Assembly (NCBI RefSeq): GCF_001408515.1
Contig: NZ_CYPR01000018.1
Coordinates: forward strand, 1 to 64,000
DNA: 64,000 nt
Direction of reading: 5' to 3'
DNA from: Jannaschia seosinensis
GTDB taxonomy: Bacteria > Pseudomonadota > Alphaproteobacteria > Rhodobacterales > Rhodobacteraceae
The translations under genes and the position numbers were made by a program. Every line of letters begins with the position of its first letter. The stretch's first letter is position 1. This document shows positions 43,979 through 53,070 of the stretch, piece after piece. The notes under the pieces were generated by a model. That model was given only the letters and a program-made list of their open reading frames with translations, was not told where the DNA came from and did no database searches.

Positions 43979-44416
43979 ATGGCACGATCCCGGTTCGACA
44001 GGGGCGGCGGCCCCTCGCAGCGGCAGCTTCGCGTGGGCGAGTTGATCCGGCGAACGCTGTCGGATGTGCTGATGCGCGGCGACATCCACGATGACGAGTT
44101 GCTGTCCATGTCGATCACCGTCGGCGAGGTGACGGTTTCGCCCGACCTCAAGGTCGCGACGGCGTGGGTTCTGCCCCTGGGCGGAAAGAACCCGCAGGCG
44201 GCCATCGCCGCGCTCAAGCGCAACAAGGGCGAATTGCGGCATGCGATCTCCAAGGACATGACGCTGAAATTCGCGCCCGACCTGCGGTTCCGCATCGACG
44301 AGACGTTCGACCGGCTCGACGACACCCGTCGCATGTTCGCCGACGAGACCGTCCAGCGCGACATCGCCGCGGGCGAGGAGGACGACCTGGAGGGAGACGG
44401 GGAGGGGGGCGAATGA
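43979..44416 (+). CDS. rbfA: Ribosome-binding factor A
   Basis: A 145-residue KH-fold protein that helps 30S subunit maturation. It has [24 protein letters not shown] at the N-terminus, [19 protein letters not shown] and [21 protein letters not shown], then an acidic alphaproteobacterial tail ([13 protein letters not shown]). The start ATG at 43979 follows AAGGAGGGTCCACAA. Its stop overlaps the next gene as ATGA. With truB two genes later it forms a translation-related operon. Confidence 0.97.
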   Translation: MARSRFDRGGGPSQRQLRVGELIRRTLSDVLMRGDIHDDELLSMSITVGEVTVSPDLKVATAWVLPLGGKNPQAAIAALKRNKGELRHAISKDMTLKFAPDLRFRIDETFDRLDDTRRMFADETVQRDIAAGEEDDLEGDGEGGE

Positions 44417-45129
44417 TCCGCCTCGCGGCGCTCCTGTGGCTCGCGCTGGCCGGAACGGCGGCGGCGGCCTGCGAAGCGGTGACGCATCGCGGCCAGCCCT
44501 TCACGATCTGCACCGCCGACCCGGCGCGTCATGACATCGCGACGCGGCTTTCGGGGGCGGATGGCGCGCCGCTGGGCTCCTTCGATGCGCTGGAGCGGGA
44601 GACGGAGGCGCCGATTTTGTTCGCGACCAATGGCGGGATGTACCACGCGGACCGCGCGCCCGTCGGGCTTTATGTCGAGGACGGCGAGACGCGGCGGGGC
44701 ATCGTCACCCGCGCGGGTCCCGGCAATTTCGGGATGGTTCCGAACGGCGTCTTTTGCGTGATGGAAGAGCGCGCCGCCGTGATCGAAAGCCGCGCCTTCG
44801 CGGCCGATCCGCGCGACTGCGTCTCGGCGACGCAATCTGGGCCGATGCTGGTCATCGACGGCGCGCTCCATCCCCGGTTCCTGCCGGACAGCGATTCGGC
44901 CAAGTTCCGCAATGGCGTCGGGGTCGGTCCGGACGGGATGGTCCATTTCGCCATCTCCGACGCGCCGGTCACGTTCCACGAGATGGGCACGCTGTTCCGC
45001 GACGTCCTCGCCACGCCGAATGCGCTGTTCCTCGACGGCTCGATCTCGCGGCTCCACGCGCCGGCCCTGGGCCGCAGCGATCAGGGCCGTGCAATGGGGC
45101 CGATCCTCGTCGTGACGGAGCGGAACTGA
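44413..45129 (+). CDS. Phosphodiester glycosidase (NAGPA/DUF2233) family secreted protein
   Basis: A 238-residue exported protein with signal peptide [18 protein letters not shown]. The mature domain fits the NAGPA-type phosphodiester glycosidase fold: [68 protein letters not shown] and [13 protein letters not shown]. It may process phosphodiester-linked sugars, but bacterial substrates are unclear. It sits between rbfA and truB with overlaps on both sides (ATGA and TGATG), an arrangement conserved in the group but with no obvious functional tie to translation. Confidence 0.87.
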   Translation: MIRLAALLWLALAGTAAAACEAVTHRGQPFTICTADPARHDIATRLSGADGAPLGSFDALERETEAPILFATNGGMYHADRAPVGLYVEDGETRRGIVTRAGPGNFGMVPNGVFCVMEERAAVIESRAFAADPRDCVSATQSGPMLVIDGALHPRFLPDSDSAKFRNGVGVGPDGMVHFAISDAPVTFHEMGTLFRDVLATPNALFLDGSISRLHAPALGRSDQGRAMGPILVVTERN

Positions 45130-46028
45130 TGGCCCGGCGGCGCAAGGGGGATCCGGTCGATGGCTGGCTCGTCGTGGACAAGCCGGCGGGCATGGGGTCG
45201 ACGGATATCGTGGGCAAGGTCCGCTGGGCGCTGAACGCGCAGAAGGCCGGCCATGCCGGGACGCTCGATCCGGACGCGACCGGGGTTCTGGCGATTGCGC
45301 TGGGCGAGGCGACCAAGACCGTGCCTTTCGTCACCGATGCCGACAAATGCTACCGGTTCCGCGTCGTCTGGGGGGCGCGTACGACGACCGACGACGCGTC
45401 GGGCACGGTGACGGAGATGTCCGACGCCCGCCCGGATGCGGACGCGGTGGAGGCGGCGCTCGACCGTTTCCGGGGCGACATCATGCAGGTGCCGCCGCAG
45501 GTTTCGGCCGTGAAGGTTGAGGGGGAGCGGGCCTACGACCTCGCCCGCGAAGGGGTGGAGATGGAGCTTGCCGCGCGTCCGCTCCACGTCTCGCGGCTGG
45601 AGGTGGTGGCCAGCGATGCCGACGGCGTCGAGCTGGAGATGGTCTGCGGCAAGGGCGGTTATGTCCGTGCGATCGCGCGCGATCTGGGCGATGCGCTGGG
45701 ATGTCTCGGGCATGTCGGTTGGCTGCGCCGCGTCTGGTCGGGGCCGTTTCGCGCCGAGGAGGGCGTTTCGGTCGAGACCATCGAGGCCGAGGCCCGGACG
45801 CCCGCACTTCTCGCCCGGCTGTTGCCGCTCGAGACGGGTCTGGCGGAGCTTCCCGAACTGCCGGTTTCGGAGGCCGCCGCCGCGCGGCTGCGCAACGGCA
45901 ACCCCGGAGAGGTCCTGTCGGGGGCGGAGCATGGCGCGACCTGCTGGGCCGCGCGCGACGGCCGGGCCGTCGCCATCGGCACCTACCGGGCGGGCGCGCT
46001 GCATCCGTTCAAGGTGTTCCGAAGCTGA
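45129..46028 (+). CDS. truB: tRNA pseudouridine(55) synthase
   Basis: A 299-residue enzyme that makes pseudouridine 55 in the T loop of tRNA. It has [22 protein letters not shown] and the catalytic Asp48 in [14 protein letters not shown], then [22 protein letters not shown] and [15 protein letters not shown]. The ATG shares its A with the stop of the preceding gene. The C-terminal PUA-like part is present. Confidence 0.97.
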   Translation: MARRRKGDPVDGWLVVDKPAGMGSTDIVGKVRWALNAQKAGHAGTLDPDATGVLAIALGEATKTVPFVTDADKCYRFRVVWGARTTTDDASGTVTEMSDARPDADAVEAALDRFRGDIMQVPPQVSAVKVEGERAYDLAREGVEMELAARPLHVSRLEVVASDADGVELEMVCGKGGYVRAIARDLGDALGCLGHVGWLRRVWSGPFRAEEGVSVETIEAEARTPALLARLLPLETGLAELPELPVSEAAAARLRNGNPGEVLSGAEHGATCWAARDGRAVAIGTYRAGALHPFKVFRS

Positions 46029-46098
46029 GACCTCGCCACGGCGCGGGGTCCGGGCCGAACAGGTTGCCGGATCGCGCCGGGGCTGGCACATCGGTGGC

Positions 46099-46629
46099 AT
46101 GATCGTCCGGACCCATACCAAAGGCGACGCGCCGTCGACCGCCACCTATTCCCCCGACATGCTCTACCGTTACGACCTGACCCGGGTCTGGGACGCGACG
46201 GGCGGGCGGGTCGCGTTCGTCATGCTCAATCCCTCGACCGCGACCGAGATCGCCAACGATCCCACGGTCGAGCGGTGCGAGCGTCGGGCCCGCGCGCTGG
46301 GCTTCGGCGCCTTCCGCGTGACCAACATCTTCGCGTGGCGGGCGACCGATCCGAAGGATATGCGCGCCGCCGCCGATCCGGTAGGCGGTCCGGCGAACGA
46401 TGCCGCGATCCGCGATGCGGCGCTTTGGGCCGACCTGACGGTGTGCGCCTGGGGCACGCATGGCGCGCATCTGGGTCGCGGAGAGGAGGTCGCGCGGTTG
46501 CTACGCGCAACGGACCGGCCTCTTGCCACGCTGGGCCTGTCGAAGGGCGGGCATCCGAAGCATCCGCTCTATATCGGTTATGCGGTGCAGCCGGAGCCTT
46601 GGCTGCCCGCGCCGGAGGTGAGCCGATGA
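46099..46629 (+). CDS. DUF1643 domain-containing protein
   Basis: A 176-residue soluble protein with DUF1643 hallmarks: YRYDLTRVWD, VAFVMLNPSTATEIANDPTVERCERRARALGFG, NIFAWRATDPKDM, CAWGTHGAHLGRG and LGLSKGGHPKHPLYI. Conserved Asn, Ser and Thr in LNPSTA suggest a nucleotide- or nucleic-acid-related enzyme, but no function is established. The ATG at 46099 lies in the 70-bp gap after truB. The end overlaps the hydrolase start (ATGA), so the two are coupled. Confidence 0.88.
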   Translation: MIVRTHTKGDAPSTATYSPDMLYRYDLTRVWDATGGRVAFVMLNPSTATEIANDPTVERCERRARALGFGAFRVTNIFAWRATDPKDMRAAADPVGGPANDAAIRDAALWADLTVCAWGTHGAHLGRGEEVARLLRATDRPLATLGLSKGGHPKHPLYIGYAVQPEPWLPAPEVSR

Positions 46630-47504
46630 ACCTGAGCCGTCATGATGTCACCGCCGAGGATGGCACCCGCATCGCGGTCCGGGTTGCGGGGGAGGGACCG
46701 CCGCTGGTCCTGCTCCACGGGTTTCCGCAAAATCACCGCTGCTGGCTGCCGGTCCTGCCCGCGCTTGCGCAGGGGCGGACCTGCATCCTGCCGGATCTGC
46801 GCGGCTATGGTGAGAGCGACGCGCCCAAGGACGATGACGAACATGCAACCTATTCCAAGCGTCGCATGGCCGCGGATCTCGTCGCGGTGCTCGATGCGCT
46901 TGGGATCGATGCGGCGGATGTCGCCGGGCACGATCGCGGCGCGCGCGTGGCTTACCGCTTCGCACTGGACCATCCGGAGCGTCTGCGCCGTCTCGCTATC
47001 TTGGAGGTCGTCCCGACGCTCGACTTCTGGGAGGCCTGGTCGGCGGATCTGGCGCACAAAGCCTACCACTGGAACTTCCTCGCGCAGCCAGCGCCGATGC
47101 CGGAGCGTCTGATCGGCGGCGCGCCGGAGGCCTGGATCGACCACACGCTCGCCTCCTGGACCCTGTCGAAGTCCCTTGAGCCTTTCGCGCCGGATGCGCT
47201 TCGCAGCTACCGTGCGCAGGCCGCCGATCCCATGCGCCTTGCCGCGATGTGCGCGGATTACCGTGCGGGCTTTCATTTCGACCGCCGGATCGACGCGGAG
47301 GATCGCGCCGCCGGCCGTCGCATCGCAGCACCGCTCCACTTCGTCTGGGCGCGGCATGGCTTTCCCGCCTCGACCGGAGATCCGGCGGCGATCTGGCGCA
47401 ACTGGGCCGACGATGTGACGGACAGTTCCGTCAAATCGGGTCACTTCGCGATGGAGGAGGCGCCGGAGGCGGTGGCCGCCGCGCTGGCCGGATTCTTCCG
47501 CTAA
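46626..47504 (+). CDS. Haloacetate dehalogenase-like alpha/beta hydrolase
   Basis: A 292-residue alpha/beta hydrolase with the features of fluoroacetate/haloacetate dehalogenases. Asp103 is the nucleophile in GHDRGARVAYRFALDHP, Arg104 and Arg107 are carboxylate-binding, and His148-Trp149 (KAYHWNFL) and Tyr212 (ADYRAGF) sit at halide-site positions. His273 is in SGHFAMEEAPE, and Glu127 (AILEVVPT) stands where Asp is usual. The oxyanion part is LHGFPQNHRCW. Epoxide hydrolases share the Asp and His, so activity needs testing. It is coupled to the DUF1643 gene. Confidence 0.82.
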   Translation: MNLSRHDVTAEDGTRIAVRVAGEGPPLVLLHGFPQNHRCWLPVLPALAQGRTCILPDLRGYGESDAPKDDDEHATYSKRRMAADLVAVLDALGIDAADVAGHDRGARVAYRFALDHPERLRRLAILEVVPTLDFWEAWSADLAHKAYHWNFLAQPAPMPERLIGGAPEAWIDHTLASWTLSKSLEPFAPDALRSYRAQAADPMRLAAMCADYRAGFHFDRRIDAEDRAAGRRIAAPLHFVWARHGFPASTGDPAAIWRNWADDVTDSSVKSGHFAMEEAPEAVAAALAGFFR

Positions 47505-47618
47505 GGTCGTCCGGTGCCGGTCGCGGCGCAACCGGTTTGATGCGTCGTTCGGGTGCACTGGATGTGGAGCTTCAAGGATTGGTCCCGACGCGGCGAGGCC
47601 TCGACCGACAGCCTCCCG

Positions 47619-48470
47619 TCAGGCAGCTTCGACGAGCCGAAGGTGATGAGCCTCGAGGCCTGTCACCCCCACGACGCGAAGCACGATCTCTCCGTCGATG
47701 CTGATCGAGGTGCCGCCCTCGTCCTCGAGGAGATCGACCTCGACATCCTCCGCATCGCCCGCGACCGCCAGTTCGATCACGTCCTCGGCCAGATCGAAAT
47801 CCATGACCACCGGCGCGTCGCTCTCATGTTCCGGATCGGCCTCCGGCGCCTTCGTAACCGCGTCGGACTGAGGGGCTTCGGCGACAGGGTCGCTCCGGTC
47901 GCTGTCCGTCTCCGTAGCGTCGAAGATCTCGTCGTCTGCCGCGCTTTCCATCGTCTCGTGCTCCTCGTCCTCGAAAAGCCGCTCCGCGCCCGAGCGTTCT
48001 TCGACCATATCGCCGACGTCGTCGCTTGTATGGCTATCCGTCCCGGCATTGTCGGTCGGAACAGCGTCATCGGATACAATGTCGCCCGAAAGGAGGTCGG
48101 TGGCCGCCGACCCGATGACCGTGCTGCCCGACGAACCACCAAACAGCGAATGCCCTTCGAAGTCGCGCGCCTTCGCGCCGGAGGCGTCGGGCACGGCAAG
48201 CTCCTCCGCGTCATCGTCGAGATCGTCGAAGGGATCGGCCGGCTCATCGGTTGCCCCGCCACCCGAATGCGCCCGATCTCCGAGGCCCAAAGCGTCGAGC
48301 AGCGGCGAACTTCCCTTGTTGCCCGGAGGCGCATCTTCCTGCCTGTCCGCGTCGCTCATCGCGTTCGGCCCTTCGGCCACGGCATCTTCTTCCCTTGAGG
48401 CCTTCATTGCGGGAAGGGCGATCATCAATCCGGATACGAAGAGGCCAAAGAGGCCCGCGATCAGGAACAT
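47619..48470 (-). CDS. Acidic, membrane-anchored hypothetical protein
   Basis: A 283-residue protein starting at the ATG at 48470 (GAGAGGTGATGTC upstream). One N-terminal membrane segment (MFLIAGLFGLFVSGLMIALPA) is followed by about 190 residues of low-complexity Asp/Glu/Ser/Ala-rich sequence. A more ordered C-terminus (VVMDFDLAEDVIELAVAG and SISIDGEIVLRVVGVTGLEAHHLRLVEA) resembles the DFDPxxD...V.G...L...D/H.LV module that Rhodobacterales attach near RTX-type or secreted calcium-binding proteins. It could be a calcium-responsive envelope protein. A plus-strand reading of the same region has no signal or family. No function assigned. Confidence 0.65.
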   Translation of the reverse strand: MFLIAGLFGLFVSGLMIALPAMKASREEDAVAEGPNAMSDADRQEDAPPGNKGSSPLLDALGLGDRAHSGGGATDEPADPFDDLDDDAEELAVPDASGAKARDFEGHSLFGGSSGSTVIGSAATDLLSGDIVSDDAVPTDNAGTDSHTSDDVGDMVEERSGAERLFEDEEHETMESAADDEIFDATETDSDRSDPVAEAPQSDAVTKAPEADPEHESDAPVVMDFDLAEDVIELAVAGDAEDVEVDLLEDEGGTSISIDGEIVLRVVGVTGLEAHHLRLVEAA

Positions 48471-48704
48471 GACATCACCTCTCGACACGGCGGCGTTCCG
48501 GCGGGGCGGAACGGGATGAAGGTGTTTTACCGCAGCATTCGCACCTTTTGTTATCCGTGACATGCGAAAGTGGTCAAAACGTTAACGGCGGCACGTCGAA
48601 TTCCACTTCCCTTCGCGGCGTCCATGTCCTATGCGGCGCGCTTCCATATGGGCCCTGCTGGACGACATCCCGGCTTGCGCCGTCCCGACCCGAAGGAGGA
48701 CCCG

Positions 48705-48974
48705 ATGTCGATCACTGTCGAAGAAAAGAACCGTCTGATCAAGGAATTCGCCACCAAGGACGGCGATACCGGCTCTCCGGAGGTGCAGGTCGCGATCCTG
48801 ACGTCGCGCATCACCACGCTGACCGAGCACTTCAAGACGCACAAGAAAGACAACCATTCGCGCCGTGGCCTGCTCAAGCTGGTCGCGCAGCGCCGGAAGC
48901 TTTTGGATTACGCCCGCGGCAAGGACGAGGCCCGCTACCAGGATCTCATCAAGCGCCTCGGCATCCGCCGCTGA
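48705..48974 (+). CDS. rpsO: 30S ribosomal protein S15
   Basis: An 89-residue protein that binds the central domain of 16S rRNA. It contains [55 protein letters not shown] and the C-terminal LIKRLGIRR. The ATG at 48705 follows GAAGGAGGACCCG. An excellent terminator lies 20 bp downstream, and pnp follows, the conserved rpsO-pnp order. Confidence 0.98.
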   Translation: MSITVEEKNRLIKEFATKDGDTGSPEVQVAILTSRITTLTEHFKTHKKDNHSRRGLLKLVAQRRKLLDYARGKDEARYQDLIKRLGIRR

Positions 48975-48994
48975 GGCCGAGGACATTCCGACCA

Positions 48995-49026
48995 AAGGGT
49001 CGCATCTTCGGATGCGGCCCTTTTTC
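48995..49026 (+). terminator. Rho-independent terminator after rpsO
   Basis: AAAGGGTCGCATC (48995-49007) pairs with GATGCGGCCCTTT (49012-49024), 13 pairs including one G-U, closed by a TTCG tetraloop, with TTTTT at 49022-49026. This is the clearest intrinsic terminator in the window. It should limit read-through from rpsO into pnp and protect the mRNA 3' end. Confidence 0.93.
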
Positions 49027-49204
49027 GTTCGTGAGGGCGGGCGCGGCGTGCTTCCCATTTGCATGAAAAGCGCTTATGTGGCGCCCATCTGAGACGTGAC
49101 GCCACGGCCCCGGCGCATGGAAACGATGAGGGGGCCGGCGGCAATGGGGCCGCCAATCAACGGGGAACCCGGAGGGCCGGGACCGTCCCCAGACAGGATG
49201 ACAC

Positions 49205-51349
49205 ATGTTCAACATCGTGAAGAAAGAGATGGAGTGGGGGCACGACACCCTCACCCTGGAGACGGGCAAGATCGCCCGTCAGGCCGACGGCTGCGTGATC
49301 GCCACCTATGGCGAAACCTCCGTCATGGCCGCCGTTACCTATGCCAAGCAGCCCAAGCCGGGGCAGGACTTCTTCCCCCTGACGGTGCATTACAACGAGA
49401 AATACTACGCGGCCGGCAAAGTGCCCGGCGGCTTCTTCAAGCGCGAGGCGCGGCCGACCGAGAAAGAGACGCTGACGTCGCGTCTGATCGACCGGCCGAT
49501 CCGCCCGCTCTTCGTCGACGGGTTCAAGAACGAGGTGCTGGTGATCTGCACCGTGCTGAGCCACGACCTCGAGAACGACCCCGATATCGTCGCGATGATC
49601 GCCGCATCCGCCGCGCTGACGATCTCCGGCGCGCCCTTCCGCGGTCCGATCGCCGGCGCCCGCGTGGGTTTCGTCGACGGGGAATACGTGCTGAACCCGT
49701 CCGTGGACGACATGCAGGGGCTCAAGACCAACCCCGAGCAGCGTCTCGACCTCGTCGTCGCGGGCACCAAGGACGCCGTGATGATGGTCGAATCCGAGGC
49801 CTATGAGCTTTCGGAGACCGAGATGCTGGGCGCGGTCAAGTTTGGCCACGAGCAGATGCAGCCGGTGATCGACCTGATCGTCAACCTGGCCGAGGACGCC
49901 GCGAAGGAGCCGTTCGACTTCCAGGCGCCCGATTACTCGGCGCTCCTCGACCGCGTCAGCCAGATCGGCGAGCAGAAGATGCGCGACGCCTACGGCATCC
50001 TCGACAAGCAGGCGCGCACGAACGCCGTCTCCGCCGCCAAGGAGGCCATCAAGGCCGAGTTGAGCGAGGAGGAGCTTGAGGATCCCAATCTCGGCACCGC
50101 GCTCAAGAAGCTGGAGTCCAAGGTGCTTCGCGGCGACGTCGTGAAGAACAAGAAGCGGATCGACGGCCGGGCCCTCGACGAGGTGCGCGCCATCGATTGC
50201 GAGGTGGGCCTGCTGCCGCGCACGCACGGATCCGCGCTGTTCACCCGCGGCGAGACGCAGGGCCTGATCGTCACCACGCTGGGCACCGGCGATGACGAGC
50301 AGATCATCGACGCGCTGCACGGCAACTTCCGCTCCAACTTCCTGCTGCACTACAACTTCCCGCCCTATTCGGTCGGCGAAACGGGCCGCTTCGGACCTCC
50401 GGGCCGGCGCGAGATCGGCCATGGCAAGCTCGCCTGGCGTGCGTTGCAGGCGGTTCTGCCCTCGGCGACGGATTTCCCCTACACGATCCGTCTCGTCTCC
50501 GAGATCACGGAATCGAACGGGTCGTCCTCGATGGCCACGGTCTGCGGTGCGTCGCTGGCGATGATGGATGCGGCCGTGCCGCTCAAGGCCCCCGTTGCGG
50601 GCGTCGCCATGGGCCTCGTGCTCGAGGATGACGGCGACTACGCGGTCCTGACGGACATCCTTGGCGACGAGGACCACCTCGGCGACATGGACTTCAAGGT
50701 GGCCGGCACGGAAGAGGGGATCACCTCGCTCCAGATGGACATCAAGGTCGCGGGCATCACGCCCCAGATCATGGAGACTGCGCTGGCCCAGGCCAAGCAG
50801 GGCCGTCAGCACATCCTCGACGAGATGTCGAAGGCGCTCACGCAGGGACGTACCGAGTTCTCGGCCCACGCCCCGCGCATCGAGACGATGCAGATCCCGA
50901 CGGACAAGATCCGGGAAGTCATCGGCTCGGGCGGCAAGGTCATCCGCGAGATTGTGGAAACCTCCGGCGCCAAGGTCGACATTCAGGATGACGGCACGAT
51001 CAAGATCGCGTCCGCCAACGGCGAGGCCATCCAGAAGGCCTACGACATGATCCACTCGATCGTGGCGGAGCCGGAAGAGGGCAAGGTCTATCGCGGCAAG
51101 GTCGTGAAGATCGTCGATTTCGGCGCCTTCGTGAACTTCTTCGGCAAGCGCGACGGGCTGGTCCATGTCAGCCAGATCGAGAACAAGCGGCTGAACCACC
51201 CGTCCGACGTCCTCAAGGAGGGCCAGGAGGTCTGGGTGAAGCTTCTGGGCTTCGACGATCGCGGCAAGGTCCGGCTGGCCATGAAGATGGTCGACCAGGA
51301 GACCGGCGAAGAGAAGTCGGACGAGGAAAAGACGGGCGAAGAAGCCTGA
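49205..51349 (+). CDS. pnp: Polyribonucleotide nucleotidyltransferase (PNPase)
   Basis: A 714-residue phosphorolytic 3'-5' exoribonuclease and component of the RNA degradosome. Two RNase PH domains flank a helical domain; motifs include [46 protein letters not shown] and [15 protein letters not shown]. The C-terminal KH domain ([11 protein letters not shown], near residue 575) and the S1 domain ([17 protein letters not shown], near 625) are complete. It starts 230 bp after rpsO, behind that gene's terminator, so it needs its own promoter or read-through. Confidence 0.98.
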   Translation: MFNIVKKEMEWGHDTLTLETGKIARQADGCVIATYGETSVMAAVTYAKQPKPGQDFFPLTVHYNEKYYAAGKVPGGFFKREARPTEKETLTSRLIDRPIRPLFVDGFKNEVLVICTVLSHDLENDPDIVAMIAASAALTISGAPFRGPIAGARVGFVDGEYVLNPSVDDMQGLKTNPEQRLDLVVAGTKDAVMMVESEAYELSETEMLGAVKFGHEQMQPVIDLIVNLAEDAAKEPFDFQAPDYSALLDRVSQIGEQKMRDAYGILDKQARTNAVSAAKEAIKAELSEEELEDPNLGTALKKLESKVLRGDVVKNKKRIDGRALDEVRAIDCEVGLLPRTHGSALFTRGETQGLIVTTLGTGDDEQIIDALHGNFRSNFLLHYNFPPYSVGETGRFGPPGRREIGHGKLAWRALQAVLPSATDFPYTIRLVSEITESNGSSSMATVCGASLAMMDAAVPLKAPVAGVAMGLVLEDDGDYAVLTDILGDEDHLGDMDFKVAGTEEGITSLQMDIKVAGITPQIMETALAQAKQGRQHILDEMSKALTQGRTEFSAHAPRIETMQIPTDKIREVIGSGGKVIREIVETSGAKVDIQDDGTIKIASANGEAIQKAYDMIHSIVAEPEEGKVYRGKVVKIVDFGAFVNFFGKRDGLVHVSQIENKRLNHPSDVLKEGQEVWVKLLGFDDRGKVRLAMKMVDQETGEEKSDEEKTGEEA

Positions 51350-51359
51350 TCGAACATGC

Positions 51360-51386
51360 GCGGCGGCCGGGTTTTCCGGCCGCCGC
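51360..51386 (+). terminator. Hairpin after pnp
   Basis: GCGGCGGCCGG (51360-51370) pairs perfectly with CCGGCCGCCGC (51376-51386) around a GTTTT loop, 10 bp after the pnp stop. No T run follows, so it may terminate poorly but could stabilise the pnp transcript. Confidence 0.6.
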
Positions 51387-51646
51387 CATTCCGGATCGCG
51401 GGGGCGCGTGCCCGGCATCCGAACCGACCGCCTGCGGGTTCTGCGGGACGGCGACCGACCTCAGACATCGTTGTTTTTCGGGTGCGGCCGCAAAGCCGAT
51501 GCGTTGCCGTGCAATCAATTCCGTCTGAGTCGGATTGCTCTAATTTTTGCCACTTTTGCGCGCGACGTTAACCACGGGTGGAACTTCCCCGTGGTCGGAA
51601 TGCCCCTGTTAAACAAACATGAAGATTCGAGGGCCATAACGCCATC

Positions 51647-51736
51647 ATGACAGATCGTACCGAAATCGCCGTTATGGCGGCCGCTCTCTCGCTGTTCCTC
51701 GGATCTTTGCTCTGGGCCGCCTCGTCCATCGCCTGA
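51647..51736 (+). CDS. Possible 29-aa membrane micro-protein
   Basis: An ATG-to-TGA frame of 29 residues: a short polar start (MTDRTEIAV) then one hydrophobic helix (MAAALSLFLGSLLWAASSIA). It is shaped like a single-pass micro-protein and lies behind the A/T-rich probable promoter region. A GAGGG is present, but about 12-15 nt upstream, which is far. No homologue is known to me; a chance frame is possible. Confidence 0.35.
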   Translation: MTDRTEIAVMAAALSLFLGSLLWAASSIA

Positions 51737-51779
51737 TCGCGCTCGGCACATCGGGGATGCACCGGGCACCGTCGGGCGT

Positions 51780-52478
51780 TCAGGCTTCGCGCGGCGGTAT
51801 GTTCATGCCCCGCTTGACCGCCTCTCGTGCCATGAACCGGTCGAGGTAGTCCTGCAGGACGGGATGATCGTTCCAGCCGACCAGGTCCTTCGCCTCATAG
51901 AAGTTCAGCGCGTTGAGCCACGGAGCGATGGCGATGTCGGCGACCGAGAAGTCGTCCGCGATCCATTCCCGCCCCTCCAATGCCCCGGCCACGACGCCGA
52001 GAAGCCGCTTCGCCTCGCCGACGTAACGCTCGCGGGGGCGCGGGTCGTCGATGTTTTTGCCCGCGAACTTCACGAAGAAGCCGAGCTGCCCGAACATCGG
52101 CCCAAGTCCGCCCATCTGCCACATCAGCCACTGGGTCACATGCGCCTTGGCCGCCGCATCCCGCCCGAGAAACTTGACGGTCTTCTCCCCAAGATAGAGC
52201 AGGATTGCCCCGCTCTCGAACAGGCCGATCGGCCCGCCGGGCCCGTCCGGGTCGATGATCGCGGGGATCTTGTTGTTTGGGTTGAGCGACAGGAATGCCT
52301 CGGATTTCACGTCTTCATCCGATAGCGTCACGCGATGCGCCTCGTAGGGAAGCCCCGTCTCCTCGAGCATGATGGATGCCTTGACCCCGTTCGGCGTCGG
52401 GAAGCTGAAGAGTTGCAGCTTCGTCGGGTCCTGCGGTACCCATTTTCGGGCGATTGGAAAGGCGGAGAGGTCGGCCAT
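51780..52478 (-). CDS. Glutathione S-transferase family protein (YfcG/Ure2p-like)
   Basis: A 232-residue two-domain protein. The thioredoxin-like N-domain has LFSFPTPNGVKASIMLEE, where TPNG marks the nu-class YfcG/Ure2-like active site, LNPNNKIPAIIDPDG and the glutathione-binding LFESGAILLYLGEKT. The helical C-domain includes WLMWQMGGLGPMFGQLGFF and WIADDFSVADIAIAPWL. YfcG-type enzymes use two glutathiones for disulfide-bond reductase activity. Start ATG at 52478. Divergent from mscL across 152 bp. Confidence 0.93.
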   Translation of the reverse strand: MADLSAFPIARKWVPQDPTKLQLFSFPTPNGVKASIMLEETGLPYEAHRVTLSDEDVKSEAFLSLNPNNKIPAIIDPDGPGGPIGLFESGAILLYLGEKTVKFLGRDAAAKAHVTQWLMWQMGGLGPMFGQLGFFVKFAGKNIDDPRPRERYVGEAKRLLGVVAGALEGREWIADDFSVADIAIAPWLNALNFYEAKDLVGWNDHPVLQDYLDRFMAREAVKRGMNIPPREA

Positions 52479-52630
52479 GAATGGCTCCTTTGTCGCGATT
52501 GCCCACGACAACTAAGCCGCCACACGCCGAACGAAACCGGTGGAAATCGTGCGGATATGAGGACAGGGCTGTGCGCAGCGGGGCCGCGCGACGGCGGAAC
52601 CCAAGGCCGCAACGACACAAGGGACAGACC

Positions 52631-53032
52631 ATGATCGAGGAATTCAAGGACTTCATCGCCAAGGGCAACGTGATGGATCTCGCCGTGGGGATCATCATCG
52701 GCGCGGCCTTCACGGCCATCGTCAACAGCCTCGTCGCGGACCTGATCAACCCGCTGATCGGTCTCTTCGTCGGCGGCTACGACTTCAGCGGGCTCAGCTT
52801 CGGGCTCGGCGAGGCGCAGTTCATGTACGGCAATTTCATCACGGCCGTGATCAACTTCCTGATCATCGCGGTCGTGGTCTTCCTGCTGGTCAAGGCGGTG
52901 AACCGGGTGAAGTCCACCGCCGAGAAGCCGGACGATGTCGCCCCCGAGGTTCCGACCGGACCCTCGGAGGTCGACGTGCTGATTGAGATCCGCGATTCCC
53001 TGCGCAGCGGCCGCGCCACCCCGACGGAATGA
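52631..53032 (+). CDS. mscL: Large-conductance mechanosensitive channel
   Basis: A 133-residue inner-membrane channel that opens under osmotic downshock. N-terminal amphipathic helix ([17 protein letters not shown]), TM1 ([19 protein letters not shown]), periplasmic loop and TM2 ([23 protein letters not shown]), then an acidic cytoplasmic helix. Start ATG at 52631 behind GGGACAGACC. Converges with ald; a GC-rich hairpin lies between the two genes. Confidence 0.97.
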   Translation: MIEEFKDFIAKGNVMDLAVGIIIGAAFTAIVNSLVADLINPLIGLFVGGYDFSGLSFGLGEAQFMYGNFITAVINFLIIAVVVFLLVKAVNRVKSTAEKPDDVAPEVPTGPSEVDVLIEIRDSLRSGRATPTE

Positions 53033-53048
53033 TCCGCATGCGAAGGGG

Positions 53049-53070
53049 GGGGCGCCGCACAAGGCGCCCC
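53049..53070. terminator. Hairpin between convergent mscL and ald
   Basis: GGGGCGCC (53049-53056) and GGCGCCCC (53063-53070) form an 8-bp stem with a GCACAA loop, exactly between the mscL stop and the ald stop at 53071. It could serve both strands, but there is no T run on either side. Confidence 0.55.

Larger units (their letters stand above)
51350..51779. other. Intergenic region between pnp and the glutathione transferase
   Basis: This 430-base gap holds the pnp hairpin, a second perfect 8-bp stem (ACCACGGG at 51571-51578 with CCCGTGGT at 51588-51595, loop of 9) and one possible micro-ORF at 51647-51736. From about 51530 to 51640 it is clearly A/T-richer than the surroundings, as expected of a promoter region, with GTTAACC and GTTAAAC elements. 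No RNA gene could be recognised. Confidence 0.6.

Noticed and set aside
47553-48398. A plus-strand 281-codon frame opposite the acidic protein
   Set aside because: The minus strand has a good ribosome site, an N-terminal membrane helix and a recognisable C-terminal module. The plus-strand product has none of these.
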